Notes under the pieces: generated by a model
Seen by the model: the letters and a program-made list of their open reading frames with translations, nothing else
Told to the model about the DNA's origin: nothing
The model's database searches: none
Position numbers and translations under genes: made by a program
Shown: positions 24,327 to 32,675 of the stretch, piece after piece
Layout: every line of letters begins with the position of its first letter
Position numbering within the stretch: the first letter of the stretch is position 1
Assembly: GCF_017980685.1 (NCBI RefSeq)
Contig: NZ_JACXXO010000009.1
Location: 153,307 to 217,306, forward strand
Source of the DNA: Pseudomonas iridis
GTDB lineage: Bacteria > Pseudomonadota > Gammaproteobacteria > Pseudomonadales > Pseudomonadaceae
DNA: 64,000 nucleotides
Direction: 5' to 3'

Positions 24327-27161
24327 TTGGACAAGATCCTGATACGTGGGGCCCGTACCCACAACCTGAAGAACATCGACCTGACCCTGCCACGGGACAA
24401 ACTGATCGTCATCACCGGCCTGTCCGGATCCGGCAAGTCTTCCCTGGCCTTCGACACCCTGTACGCCGAAGGTCAGCGCCGCTATGTCGAATCCCTGTCG
24501 GCCTACGCCCGGCAGTTCCTGTCGATGATGGAAAAACCTGACGTCGACACCATTGAAGGCCTGTCGCCGGCAATCTCCATCGAACAGAAGTCGACCTCCC
24601 ACAACCCGCGCTCCACGGTCGGCACCATCACCGAAATCTACGACTACCTGCGCCTGCTCTATGCACGCGTCGGTACGCCGCGCTGCCCGGATCACGATAT
24701 TCCCCTGGAAGCGCAGACCGTCAGCCAAATGGTCGACCTGGTACTGGCGCAACCGGAAGGCAGCAAACTGATGCTGCTGGCACCGGTGATTCGCGAACGC
24801 AAAGGCGAGCACCTGTCGGTTTTTGAAGAACTGCGTGCGCAAGGTTTCGTCCGCGCCCGGGTCAATGGCCGGATCTGCGAGCTCGACGAGCTGCCGAAAC
24901 TGGATAAACAGAAGAAGCACTCGATCGATGTAATCGTCGACCGCTTCAAGGTTCGCGCCGATCTGCAGCAACGTCTGGCAGAGTCTTTCGAGACCGCACT
25001 GAAACTCGCGGACGGCATTGCCCTCGTGGCGCCGATGGACGACGAACCGGGCGAAGAGATGATCTTCTCCGCACGCTTTGCCTGCCCGATCTGCGGCCAT
25101 GCGATCAGCGAACTCGAGCCCAAACTGTTCTCTTTCAACAACCCGGCCGGCGCCTGCCCGACCTGCGATGGCCTGGGCGTTAAGCAATTCTTCGACATCA
25201 AGCGACTGGTCAATGGCGAACTGACGCTGGCCGAAGGCGCGATCCGCGGCTGGGACAGGCGTAACGTCTATTACTTCCAGATGCTTGGCTCGCTGGCCTC
25301 GCACTATGGTTTCAGTCTGGAGAAGCCGTTCAACGAACTGCCGGCCGATCAGCAGAAGTCCATCCTGCACGGCAGCGGCTCGCAGAACGTCGACTTCAAA
25401 TACCTCAATGACCGTGGCGATATCGTCAAACGTTCGCACCCGTTCGAAGGCATCGTGCCGAACCTGGAGCGGCGTTACCGCGAGACCGAATCGGCGAGCG
25501 TGCGTGAAGAGCTGGCCAAGTTTCTCAGTACCCAGTCCTGCCCGGATTGCCGAGGCACCCGCCTGCGTCGCGAGGCGCGGCACGTATGGGTCGGCGAGAA
25601 AACTTTGCCGGCGGTGACCAACCTGCCAATCGGCGATGCCTGCGAGTATTTCGGCACGCTGAAGCTGACCGGTCGTCGTGGCGAAATTGCCGACAAGATC
25701 CTCAAGGAAATCCGCGAGCGTCTGCAGTTCCTGGTTAACGTCGGGCTGGACTACCTGTCGCTGGACCGCAGCGCGGACACCCTTTCCGGCGGTGAAGCCC
25801 AGCGGATTCGTCTGGCCAGCCAGATCGGTGCTGGCCTGGTAGGCGTGTTGTACATCCTCGACGAACCGTCGATCGGCCTGCACCAGCGCGATAACGACCG
25901 GCTGCTCGGTACACTCAAACATCTGCGCGATATCGGCAACACGGTGATCGTGGTCGAACACGACGAAGACGCCATCCGTTTGGCCGATTACGTGGTCGAT
26001 ATCGGTCCGGGCGCTGGCGTTCATGGCGGCCATATCGTCGCCGAAGGTACGCCCGCCGAAGTCATGGCGCACCCGGACTCGCTGACCGGCAAGTACCTCT
26101 CGGGCCGGGTGAAGATCGCAGTGCCAGCCAAGCGCACGCCACGCAACAAGAAGCTGACCCTGTCACTCAAGGGGGCGCGCGGCAACAACTTGCGCAATGT
26201 CGATCTGGAAATCCCGATCGGCCTGCTGACGTGCGTGACCGGTGTGTCCGGTTCGGGCAAATCGACGCTGATCAACAACACGCTGTTCCCACTGAGCGCT
26301 ACGGCACTCAACGGTGCGACCACGCTGGAAGCTGCAGCACACGACAGCATCAAAGGTCTGGAACATCTCGACAAAGTCGTCGATATCGACCAGAGCCCGA
26401 TCGGCCGTACGCCGCGCTCCAACCCGGCGACTTACACCGGGCTGTTCACGCCAATCCGCGAACTGTTCGCCGGCGTGCCGGAGTCACGCTCGCGTGGTTA
26501 CGGGCCTGGTCGTTTCTCGTTCAACGTCAAGGGCGGTCGCTGCGAAGCGTGCCAAGGCGATGGTCTGATCAAAGTGGAAATGCACTTCCTGCCGGACATC
26601 TATGTGCCGTGCGACGTGTGCAAGAGCAAGCGCTACAACCGCGAAACCCTTGAGATCAAGTACAAGGGCAAGAACATCCACGAAACCCTCGAGATGACCA
26701 TCGAGGAAGCACGGGTGTTCTTCGATGCGGTACCGGCACTGGCGCGCAAGCTGCAAACGCTGATGGATGTGGGGCTGTCGTACATCAAGCTCGGACAATC
26801 TGCGACCACGCTGTCCGGTGGTGAAGCGCAGCGGGTCAAGCTGTCACGCGAGCTATCCAAACGCGACACCGGCAAGACCCTGTACATCCTCGATGAGCCG
26901 ACCACAGGCCTGCACTTCGCGGATATCCAGCAATTGCTCGACGTGCTGCATCGCCTGCGCGATCACGGCAACACCGTGGTGGTGATCGAACACAACCTGG
27001 ACGTGATCAAGACGGCTGACTGGCTGGTTGATCTCGGGCCTGAAGGCGGTTCCAAGGGTGGACAGATCATCGCCACCGGCACACCGGAGGAAGTGGCCGA
27101 GATGAAGCAATCTCACACAGGTTACTACCTCAAGCCGTTGCTGATCCGTGATCGTGCCTAA
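24327..27161 (+). CDS. uvrA: UvrABC excinuclease subunit A
   Basis: The protein is 944 residues if started at the TTG at 24327, which gives (M)DKILIRGARTHNLKNIDLTL and has GAGG five bases upstream. The upstream ATG at 24255 would add 24 residues without family resemblance. Both ABC ATPase halves are visible: GLSGSGKSSLAFDTLYAEGQ near the start, then the CxxC zinc fingers (CPICGH, CPTCDG, CPDCRG, CEACQGDG, CDVCKS). Two signature motifs (TLSGGEAQRIRLASQ, TLSGGEAQRVKLSREL) and two Walker B segments (ILDEPSIGLH, ILDEPTTGLH) complete it. It finds bulky DNA lesions and loads UvrB. No CTG-N10-CAG LexA box is seen upstream. Confidence 0.97.
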   Translation: MDKILIRGARTHNLKNIDLTLPRDKLIVITGLSGSGKSSLAFDTLYAEGQRRYVESLSAYARQFLSMMEKPDVDTIEGLSPAISIEQKSTSHNPRSTVGTITEIYDYLRLLYARVGTPRCPDHDIPLEAQTVSQMVDLVLAQPEGSKLMLLAPVIRERKGEHLSVFEELRAQGFVRARVNGRICELDELPKLDKQKKHSIDVIVDRFKVRADLQQRLAESFETALKLADGIALVAPMDDEPGEEMIFSARFACPICGHAISELEPKLFSFNNPAGACPTCDGLGVKQFFDIKRLVNGELTLAEGAIRGWDRRNVYYFQMLGSLASHYGFSLEKPFNELPADQQKSILHGSGSQNVDFKYLNDRGDIVKRSHPFEGIVPNLERRYRETESASVREELAKFLSTQSCPDCRGTRLRREARHVWVGEKTLPAVTNLPIGDACEYFGTLKLTGRRGEIADKILKEIRERLQFLVNVGLDYLSLDRSADTLSGGEAQRIRLASQIGAGLVGVLYILDEPSIGLHQRDNDRLLGTLKHLRDIGNTVIVVEHDEDAIRLADYVVDIGPGAGVHGGHIVAEGTPAEVMAHPDSLTGKYLSGRVKIAVPAKRTPRNKKLTLSLKGARGNNLRNVDLEIPIGLLTCVTGVSGSGKSTLINNTLFPLSATALNGATTLEAAAHDSIKGLEHLDKVVDIDQSPIGRTPRSNPATYTGLFTPIRELFAGVPESRSRGYGPGRFSFNVKGGRCEACQGDGLIKVEMHFLPDIYVPCDVCKSKRYNRETLEIKYKGKNIHETLEMTIEEARVFFDAVPALARKLQTLMDVGLSYIKLGQSATTLSGGEAQRVKLSRELSKRDTGKTLYILDEPTTGLHFADIQQLLDVLHRLRDHGNTVVVIEHNLDVIKTADWLVDLGPEGGSKGGQIIATGTPEEVAEMKQSHTGYYLKPLLIRDRA

Positions 27162-27173
27162 ACAGCGGGCATG

Positions 27174-27213
27174 AAAAAGCCCCTGTCACCTCAACAGTGA
27201 CAGGGGCTTTTTT
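27174..27213. terminator. Bidirectional terminator between uvrA and the ferritin gene
   Basis: AGCCCCTGTCAC at 27178-27189 pairs with GTGACAGGGGCT at 27197-27208. The stem is flanked by A5 on the left and T6 on the right, so it can end both convergent transcripts. Confidence 0.93.
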
Positions 27214-27221
27214 ATATCGCG

Positions 27222-27689
27222 TCAGGACGTGTGCGATTGCAGATAGTTCTCGAGACCGATCAGCTTGATCAGGCCCAACTGCTTTTCCAGCCAGTAGGTG
27301 TGATCTTCTTCGGTGTCGTTGAGCTGAATCCGCAGGATTTCGCGACTGACGTAGTCTTTGTGTTGCTCGCAGAGCTCGATGCCTTTACACAGCGCAGCGC
27401 GGACTTTGTACTCAAGGCGCAGATCCGCTTCGAGCATCTCCGGCACCGTGGTGCCGACATCCAGATCATCCGGACGCATACGCGGGGTGCCTTCAAGCAT
27501 CAGAATCCGGCGCATCAACGCATCGGCGTGACCAGCCTCTTCTTCCATCTCGTGGTTGATTCGCTCGTAGAGCTTGGTGAACCCCCAGTCCTCATACATC
27601 CGCGAATGAACGAAATATTGGTCACGCGCGGCCAGTTCGCCGGTCAGCAACGTGTTGAGGTAATCGATTACGTCTGGGTGGCCTTGCAT
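27222..27689 (-). CDS. ftnA: Ferritin of the bacterioferritin family lacking the haem ligand (FtnA/BfrA type)
   Basis: The protein is 155 residues from the ATG at 27689 (MQGHPDVIDYLNTLLTGELA). The ferroxidase ligands are present: Glu18, Glu51, His54, Glu93, Glu126 and His129. In bacterioferritin the haem is held by Met52; here that position is Ala (HEMEEEAGHADAL). P. aeruginosa 'BfrA' next to katA was re-described as a haem-free ferritin FtnA, and this protein fits that type. It stores iron as a 24-mer shell. It lies between uvrA and katA, with a terminator separating it from katA, so it has its own promoter. Confidence 0.9.
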   Translation of the reverse strand: MQGHPDVIDYLNTLLTGELAARDQYFVHSRMYEDWGFTKLYERINHEMEEEAGHADALMRRILMLEGTPRMRPDDLDVGTTVPEMLEADLRLEYKVRAALCKGIELCEQHKDYVSREILRIQLNDTEEDHTYWLEKQLGLIKLIGLENYLQSHTS

Positions 27690-27802
27690 CGCCCTACATC
27701 TCCCTGCTTGAAAGGCTGTAGTTTGAACCAACCGGACCGGGAGGTCACCCTTTCTACGCAATAAAAGCGAAGATATTCTGAGAAATGAGGCCTAAATAAC
27801 GC

Positions 27803-27827
27803 AAAAACCGCCCAAATGAGGGCGGTT
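27803..27827 (-). terminator. Rho-independent terminator of katA
   Basis: ACCGCCC at 27807-27813 pairs with GGGCGGT at 27820-27826. On the minus strand the stem is followed by TTTTTGCG, 13 bases after the katA stop. Confidence 0.88.
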
Positions 27828-27838
27828 CTGCTTCTCGT

Positions 27839-29293
27839 TTAGACTTCGTTAAGCTGTACGTTGAGCAGTTTTGCGATTGCGTCTCCATACGCCGGATCGG
27901 CTTTGTAAAAGTGCTGCAACTGGCGGTCTACGACATCAGACGAAACCCCGCCCATTGCCCCGGCAATGTTGCTGACCAACAGAGCTTTTTGCTCGTCACT
28001 CATCAAGCGGAACAGTGCACCGGCGTGGCTGTAGTAGTCGGTGTCTTCGCGGTGATCGTAACGATCAGCAGCACCGCTCAAGCTCAGGGCAGGTTCAGCA
28101 TAATGCGACGCTTGCTTTGGCGACTCGATGTAGCTGTTCGGCTCGTAGTTGGGCGCCGCACCACCGTTGCTGCCAAAAGCCATCGAGCCATCACGCTGAT
28201 AGGTATTGACCGGGCTGCGCGGAGCATTCACCGGCAATTGCTGGTGGTTGGTGCCGACACGGTAGCGATGGGCATCAGCGTAAGCGAACACACGACCTTG
28301 CAGCATACGGTCAGGCGAGAGACCGACGCCTGGAACCATATTGCTTGGGCCGAATGCAGCTTGCTCGACTTCGGCAAAGTAGTTCAGTGGATTGCGGTTC
28401 AATTCCAGCTCGCCCACTTCGATCAGCGGGAACTCTTTCTGCGACCAGGTCTTGGTGACATCGAACGGGTTCTCGAAATGCGCCGCAGCTTGAGCCTCGG
28501 TCATGATCTGGATGCACACGCGCCATTTCGGGAAGTCACCGCGCTCGATCGCCTCGAAAAGGTCACGCTGGGCGTAATCCGGATCGGTGCCCGCCAGACG
28601 CGCAGCATCTGCCGGCGTGAGGTTTTTGATCCCTTGCTTGGTCTTGTAGTGCCACTTCACCCAGTGACGCTCGCCCTGCGCACTGATCAGGCTGTACGTG
28701 TGGCTGCCGAAGCCATGCATGTGACGGTAGCCGTCGGGAATACCGCGATCAGAGAACAGAATCGTGACCTGGTGCAGTGCTTCGGGTGAATGCGACCAGA
28801 AGTCCCACATCATTTGCGCACTTTTCAGGTTGCTTTGTGGCATACGCTTTTGAGTGTGGATGAAGTCTGGAAACTTCAGGGGATCGCGAATAAAAAACAC
28901 TGGCGTATTGTTGCCAACGATGTCCCAGTTGCCTTCTTCGGTATAAAACTTCAAAGCGAAACCACGAGGATCGCGCTCGGTATCAGCCGATCCACGCTCG
29001 CCACCGACAGTGGAGAATCGCAGAAAGGTCGGAGTTTGCTTGCCCACAGACTCGAACAACTTGGCGCTGGTGTACTGGGTGATATCGCCAGTAACAGTGA
29101 ACGTACCGTAAGCACCCGAACCCTTGGCATGTACGCGGCGCTCAGGAATATTTTCACGGTTGAAGTGGGCGAGCTTCTCGAGCAAGTGAAAATCGTCGAG
29201 CAGAAGCGGGCCGCGCGGGCCGGCAGAGCGAGAATTCTGGTTATCAGCGACGGGAGCGCCACTGGCGGTCGTAAGCGTTTTCATCTGGCTCAT
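27839..29293 (-). CDS. katA: Haem catalase KatA, small-subunit type
   Basis: The protein is 484 residues, the size of clade III small-subunit catalases. The distal haem histidine lies in ERRVHAKGSGAYG (His55), and the FLRFSTVGGERGSADTERDP segment and the asparagine in IVGNNTPVFFIRDP follow. The proximal tyrosine lies in RMLQGRVFAYADAHRYR. It breaks down hydrogen peroxide in the cytoplasm. A strong AGAGGAAGAAG ribosome site lies upstream of the ATG. The promoter is in the 240-bp gap to the rplQ terminator. Neighbouring ferritin and uvrA suggest a shared oxidative-damage theme; an OxyR site could not be confirmed by eye. Confidence 0.97.
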   Translation of the reverse strand: MSQMKTLTTASGAPVADNQNSRSAGPRGPLLLDDFHLLEKLAHFNRENIPERRVHAKGSGAYGTFTVTGDITQYTSAKLFESVGKQTPTFLRFSTVGGERGSADTERDPRGFALKFYTEEGNWDIVGNNTPVFFIRDPLKFPDFIHTQKRMPQSNLKSAQMMWDFWSHSPEALHQVTILFSDRGIPDGYRHMHGFGSHTYSLISAQGERHWVKWHYKTKQGIKNLTPADAARLAGTDPDYAQRDLFEAIERGDFPKWRVCIQIMTEAQAAAHFENPFDVTKTWSQKEFPLIEVGELELNRNPLNYFAEVEQAAFGPSNMVPGVGLSPDRMLQGRVFAYADAHRYRVGTNHQQLPVNAPRSPVNTYQRDGSMAFGSNGGAAPNYEPNSYIESPKQASHYAEPALSLSGAADRYDHREDTDYYSHAGALFRLMSDEQKALLVSNIAGAMGGVSSDVVDRQLQHFYKADPAYGDAIAKLLNVQLNEV

Positions 29294-29490
29294 ACGGTCT
29301 TCTTCCTCTTTCAGTCTTCAAACTGCCGGCTAATCGGCTTGGTGGGAAGTATTGATGATCAACATGGCACCTACAAATTCATTACCTTGCAAACATCGAT
29401 AGAAAATTACTAATGATCATTTCCCGCACATGATGACAAAAGAGAAGCGCCGCAAGCTTGTACGAATCAATCATTTTCTTACAGACACAA

Positions 29491-29513
29491 AAAACCGGGC
29501 ACTAGGCCCGGTT
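29491..29513 (-). terminator. Terminator of the alpha ribosomal operon (after rplQ)
   Basis: ACCGGGC at 29494-29500 pairs with GCCCGGT at 29506-29512 across ACTAG. On the minus strand six T residues follow. It lies 21 bases past the rplQ stop. Confidence 0.9.
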
Positions 29514-29533
29514 CTTCGTTTCAGACTGACGTC

Positions 29534-29920
29534 TTACTCAGCGGATACAGCTTCACCGCCGGTAGCACGATCAACCAACTCGACGTACGCCATAGGCGCG
29601 TTGTCGCCAGTGCGGAAGCCGCACTTGAGGATGCGCAGGTAGCCACCCTCACGGGTAGCATAACGCTTGCCCAGGTCGTTGAAGAGCTTACCAACGATAG
29701 CTTTCGAACGAGTACGGTCGAAAACCAAACGGCGGTTAGCCAGGCTGTCTGTCTTGGCCAAAGTGATCAGCGGCTCAGCAACGCGACGCAGTTCTTTAGC
29801 TTTCGGCAGTGTAGTTTTGATCAGCTCGTGCTCGAACAGCGACACCGCCATGTTTTGGAACATGGCCTTGCGGTGCGAGCTGGTGCGGCTCAGGTGACGA
29901 CCACTTTTACGATGACGCAT
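29534..29920 (-). CDS. rplQ: 50S ribosomal protein L17
   Basis: The protein is 128 residues starting MRHRKSGRHLSRTSSHRKAM, the conserved basic start of L17, followed by FEHELIKTTLPKAKELRRVA. L17 sits near the exit tunnel of the large subunit. It is the last gene of the alpha operon (rpsM-rpsK-rpsD-rpoA-rplQ), 42 bp after rpoA, and is followed by a terminator. The acidic tail TGGEAVSAE is variable among pseudomonads. Confidence 0.98.
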   Translation of the reverse strand: MRHRKSGRHLSRTSSHRKAMFQNMAVSLFEHELIKTTLPKAKELRRVAEPLITLAKTDSLANRRLVFDRTRSKAIVGKLFNDLGKRYATREGGYLRILKCGFRTGDNAPMAYVELVDRATGGEAVSAE

Positions 29921-29962
29921 GGTTCATTCCTTACCAAACACTACGTTCGGTGATTACGACGA

Positions 29963-30964
29963 TCAGGCAGTCGCCTTGTCGTCCTTCTTAAGACTTGCAG
30001 GCGGCCAGTTGTCGAGGCGCATGCCGAGGGACAGACCGCGGGAGGCCAGAACGTCCTTGATTTCAGTCAAGGATTTCTTACCCAGGTTCGGAGTCTTCAA
30101 CAGCTCTACTTCGGTACGCTGAATCAGGTCACCGATGTAGTAGATGTTTTCCGCCTTAAGGCAGTTAGCCGAACGTACAGTCAGTTCCAGATCGTCAACC
30201 GGGCGAAGCAGGATCGGATCGATCTCGTCTTCCTGTTCGACAACCACTGGCTCACTGTCACCTTTGAGGTCGACGAACGCAGCCAACTGCTGTTGCAGAA
30301 TGGTTGCAGCGCGGCGAATTGCCTCTTCAGGATCCAGAGTACCGTTGGTTTCCAGATCAATAACCAGCTTGTCCAGGTTAGTACGCTGCTCGACACGGGC
30401 GTTTTCCACCACGTATGCGATACGGCGAACCGGGCTGAACGAAGAGTCAAGCTGCAAGCGACCGATGCTGCGGCTTTCGTCTTCATCGCTCTGACGCGAG
30501 TCGGCTGGTTCATAACCACGACCACGAGCTACAGTGAGCTTCATGTTCAGGGCGCCGTTAGACGCCAGGTTAGCGATTACGTGATCGGGATTAACGATCT
30601 CGACATCATGATCCAGCTGAATATCGGCAGCGGTAACCACCCCCGAACCCTTCTTCGACAAGGTCAGCGTAACTTCGTCACGACCGTGCAGCTTGATGGC
30701 CAGACCTTTAAGGTTCAACAGGATTTCAATTACGTCTTCCTGTACACCTTCGATGGCGCTGTACTCGTGGAGCACACCGTCAATCTCGGCCTCGACTACT
30801 GCGCAGCCGGGCATTGAGGACAACAGGATGCGTCGCAGCGCGTTGCCCAGGGTGTGGCCAAAACCACGCTCGAGAGGCTCGAGAGTGATCTTGGCGCGGG
30901 TTGGACTGACAACCTGCACATCAATATGGCGGGGTGTCAGGAACTCATTTACCGAAATCTGCAT
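29963..30964 (-). CDS. rpoA: RNA polymerase alpha subunit
   Basis: The protein is 333 residues. The N-terminal dimerisation domain (about 1-235) contains EPLERGFGHTLGNALRRILL, which contacts beta and beta'. A linker leads to the C-terminal domain (about 250-325), with NLGKKSLTEIKDVLASRGLS and the 265-type arginine region RSANCLKAENIY that touches UP-element DNA and activators. It is co-transcribed with ribosomal protein genes, 22 bp after rpsD, linking polymerase supply to ribosome supply. No unusual residues were noticed. Confidence 0.99.
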   Translation of the reverse strand: MQISVNEFLTPRHIDVQVVSPTRAKITLEPLERGFGHTLGNALRRILLSSMPGCAVVEAEIDGVLHEYSAIEGVQEDVIEILLNLKGLAIKLHGRDEVTLTLSKKGSGVVTAADIQLDHDVEIVNPDHVIANLASNGALNMKLTVARGRGYEPADSRQSDEDESRSIGRLQLDSSFSPVRRIAYVVENARVEQRTNLDKLVIDLETNGTLDPEEAIRRAATILQQQLAAFVDLKGDSEPVVVEQEDEIDPILLRPVDDLELTVRSANCLKAENIYYIGDLIQRTEVELLKTPNLGKKSLTEIKDVLASRGLSLGMRLDNWPPASLKKDDKATA

Positions 30965-30986
30965 GGATGCACCTATTTTCTAGCCC

Positions 30987-31607
30987 TTACTTGGAGTAGA
31001 GCTCGACAATCAGGCTTTCGTTGATGTCGGCGGACAGATCACTGCGAGCAGGAACGTTCTTGAAAACGCCCGACTTCTTCTCAGTGTCTACTTCTACCCA
31101 TTCTACGCGGCCACGTTGGGCACACAGATCGAGAGCTTGGACAATGCGAAGCTGGTTTTTTGCTTTCTCGCGAACTGCAACCACGTCACCAGCACGAACC
31201 TGATACGACGGAACGTTTACGGTCTGACCGTTAACGCTGATCGACTTGTGCGATACCAGCTGGCGGGATTCGGCACGAGTCGAACCAAAGCCCATACGGT
31301 ATACAACGTTGTCCAGACGGCATTCGAGCAGTTGCAGCAGGTTTTCACCGGTTGCACCTTTCTTGCCAGCAGCTTCTTTGTAGTAGCCGCTGAACTGACG
31401 CTCGAGAACGCCGTAGATACGACGGACCTTCTGCTTTTCACGCAGTTGGGTGCCGTAATCGGACTGGCGACCGCGGCGTTGGCCGTGGATACCAGGTGCT
31501 GCTTCAATGTTGCACTTCGATTCGATCGCGCGCACGCCGCTCTTCAGGAAGAGATCGGTGCCTTCGCGACGAGCGAGTTTGCATTTTGGACCAATGTAAC
31601 GAGCCAT
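30987..31607 (-). CDS. rpsD: 30S ribosomal protein S4
   Basis: The protein is 206 residues starting MARYIGPKCKLARREGTDLF. The S4 RNA-binding domain lies at about 96-160 (LECRLDNVVYRMGFGSTRAE). Cys9 and Cys32 are left of an ancestral zinc site, which is incomplete, so this is the zinc-free form. In enterobacteria S4 represses the alpha operon by binding a pseudoknot before rpsM; whether that holds here depends on the leader after 32515. The gene lies 18 bp after rpsK. Confidence 0.98.
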   Translation of the reverse strand: MARYIGPKCKLARREGTDLFLKSGVRAIESKCNIEAAPGIHGQRRGRQSDYGTQLREKQKVRRIYGVLERQFSGYYKEAAGKKGATGENLLQLLECRLDNVVYRMGFGSTRAESRQLVSHKSISVNGQTVNVPSYQVRAGDVVAVREKAKNQLRIVQALDLCAQRGRVEWVEVDTEKKSGVFKNVPARSDLSADINESLIVELYSK

Positions 31608-31625
31608 TCTTTACAATCTCCTGGA

Positions 31626-32015
31626 TTACACGCGGCGCTTCTTCGGCGGACGGCACCCGTTGTGCGGGATTGGCGTCACGTCGGTGATGCTGGCGATCTT
31701 ATAGCCACAGCCGTTCAATGCACGGACAGCAGACTCACGACCTGGACCTGGACCTTTGACGTTAACGTCGAGGTTTTTCAGGCCATATTCCAGCGCAGCT
31801 TGACCAGCACGTTCAGCAGCTACTTGAGCAGCAAACGGGGTGGACTTGCGGGAACCGCGGAAACCCGAACCACCGGAGGTAGCCCAAGAAAGCGCGTTAC
31901 CTTGACGGTCGGTGATGGTCACGATTGTGTTGTTAAAAGAAGCATGGATGTGGGCGATGCCATCAACCACTGTCTTTTTAACTTTTTTACGAGGACGAGC
32001 AGCAGGTTTTGCCAT
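31626..32015 (-). CDS. rpsK: 30S ribosomal protein S11
   Basis: The protein is 129 residues starting MAKPAARPRKKVKKTVVDGI, then AHIHASFNNTIVTITDRQGN and the C-terminal PIPHNGCRPPKKRRV typical of S11. The C-terminal Asn-Gly step (HNGC) is the site that often forms isoaspartate in S11. It sits on the platform of the small subunit near the Shine-Dalgarno helix. It is the second gene of the alpha operon, 30 bp after rpsM. Confidence 0.98.
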   Translation of the reverse strand: MAKPAARPRKKVKKTVVDGIAHIHASFNNTIVTITDRQGNALSWATSGGSGFRGSRKSTPFAAQVAAERAGQAALEYGLKNLDVNVKGPGPGRESAVRALNGCGYKIASITDVTPIPHNGCRPPKKRRV

Positions 32016-32045
32016 GATTAATTTCCTGTCGATTCGCGTGGGCGA

Positions 32046-32402
32046 TTACTTGCGGATCGGCTTACGCGGACCTTTACGGGTACGCGCGTTAGTCTTGGTA
32101 CGCTGACCGCGCACTGGAAGACCACGACGATGACGCAGACCGCGGTAGCAACCGAGATCCATCAAACGCTTGATTTTCATGTTGACTTCGCGACGCAGGT
32201 CACCTTCAGTGGTGAACTTCGCCACTTCGCCACGCAACTGTTCAATCTGCTCGTCGCTCAGATCTTTGATCTTAGCGGCTGGGTTTACCCCAGTCTCTGC
32301 GCAAATTTTCTGCGCAGTAGTGCGACCAACACCAAAGATGTAGGTCAGCGAGATAACAGTGTGCTTGTTATCTGGAATGTTAACGCCTGCAATACGGGCC
32401 AT
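32046..32402 (-). CDS. rpsM: 30S ribosomal protein S13
   Basis: The protein is 118 residues starting MARIAGVNIPDNKHTVISLT. The helix-two-turn-helix region and the basic tail GLPVRGQRTKTNARTRKGPR, which reaches the P-site tRNA, are present. It is the first gene of the alpha operon, and its 129-bp upstream gap holds a GC hairpin that may mark the boundary with the spc operon. Confidence 0.98.
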   Translation of the reverse strand: MARIAGVNIPDNKHTVISLTYIFGVGRTTAQKICAETGVNPAAKIKDLSDEQIEQLRGEVAKFTTEGDLRREVNMKIKRLMDLGCYRGLRHRRGLPVRGQRTKTNARTRKGPRKPIRK

Positions 32403-32474
32403 TCAGTGGGACTCCAATTGACAGCTACCTACGCCCCGGAAGCCAAGAAATAGGGCGCGAGATAATATCGCTGT

Positions 32475-32515
32475 AATAACAAATAATCAACCCGGCAGCG
32501 CACTAGCTGCCGGGC
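32475..32515 (-). terminator. Hairpin with T-rich tail between rpmJ and rpsM
   Basis: CCCGGCAGC at 32491-32499 pairs with GCTGCCGGG at 32506-32514. On the minus strand it is followed by TTGATTATTTGTTATT. It may end part of spc transcription, or shape the alpha-operon leader. The T-run is broken, so termination would be partial. Confidence 0.6.
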
Positions 32516-32531
32516 TTCAAGCGGATCACAC

Positions 32532-32648
32532 TCAGCCTTGGCGCTGTTTGTGACGCGGTTCCGCGCTGCAAATTACTCGAACAACACCTTCGCGGCGAAT
32601 AATTTTGCAGTTACGGCACAGCTTTTTCACCGATGCACGAACTTTCAT
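32532..32648 (-). CDS. rpmJ: 50S ribosomal protein L36 (zinc-binding form)
   Basis: The protein is 38 residues: it starts [20 protein letters not shown] and ends PRHKQRQG. The zinc ligands Cys11, Cys14, Cys27 and His33 are all intact, so this is the zinc-containing C+ paralogue; many pseudomonads keep a zinc-free second copy elsewhere for zinc starvation. It lies 27 bp after secY and has the ribosome site GAGGAGTTGGTG just upstream. Translation of the strand gives a complete open frame to TGA at 32532. Confidence 0.97.
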
Positions 32649-32675
32649 CACCAACTCCTCGAACCTTATGGGTAC

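Noticed and set aside
24294..26072. 592-codon minus-strand frame inside uvrA
   Set aside because: Composition mirrors the uvrA codon bias; the plus-strand protein is a complete UvrA.
29394..29430. Possible Fur or OxyR site upstream of katA (AATGATCATT palindrome)
   Set aside because: A ten-base palindrome alone is too short, and the flanks do not match the Fur 19-mer or an OxyR spacing.
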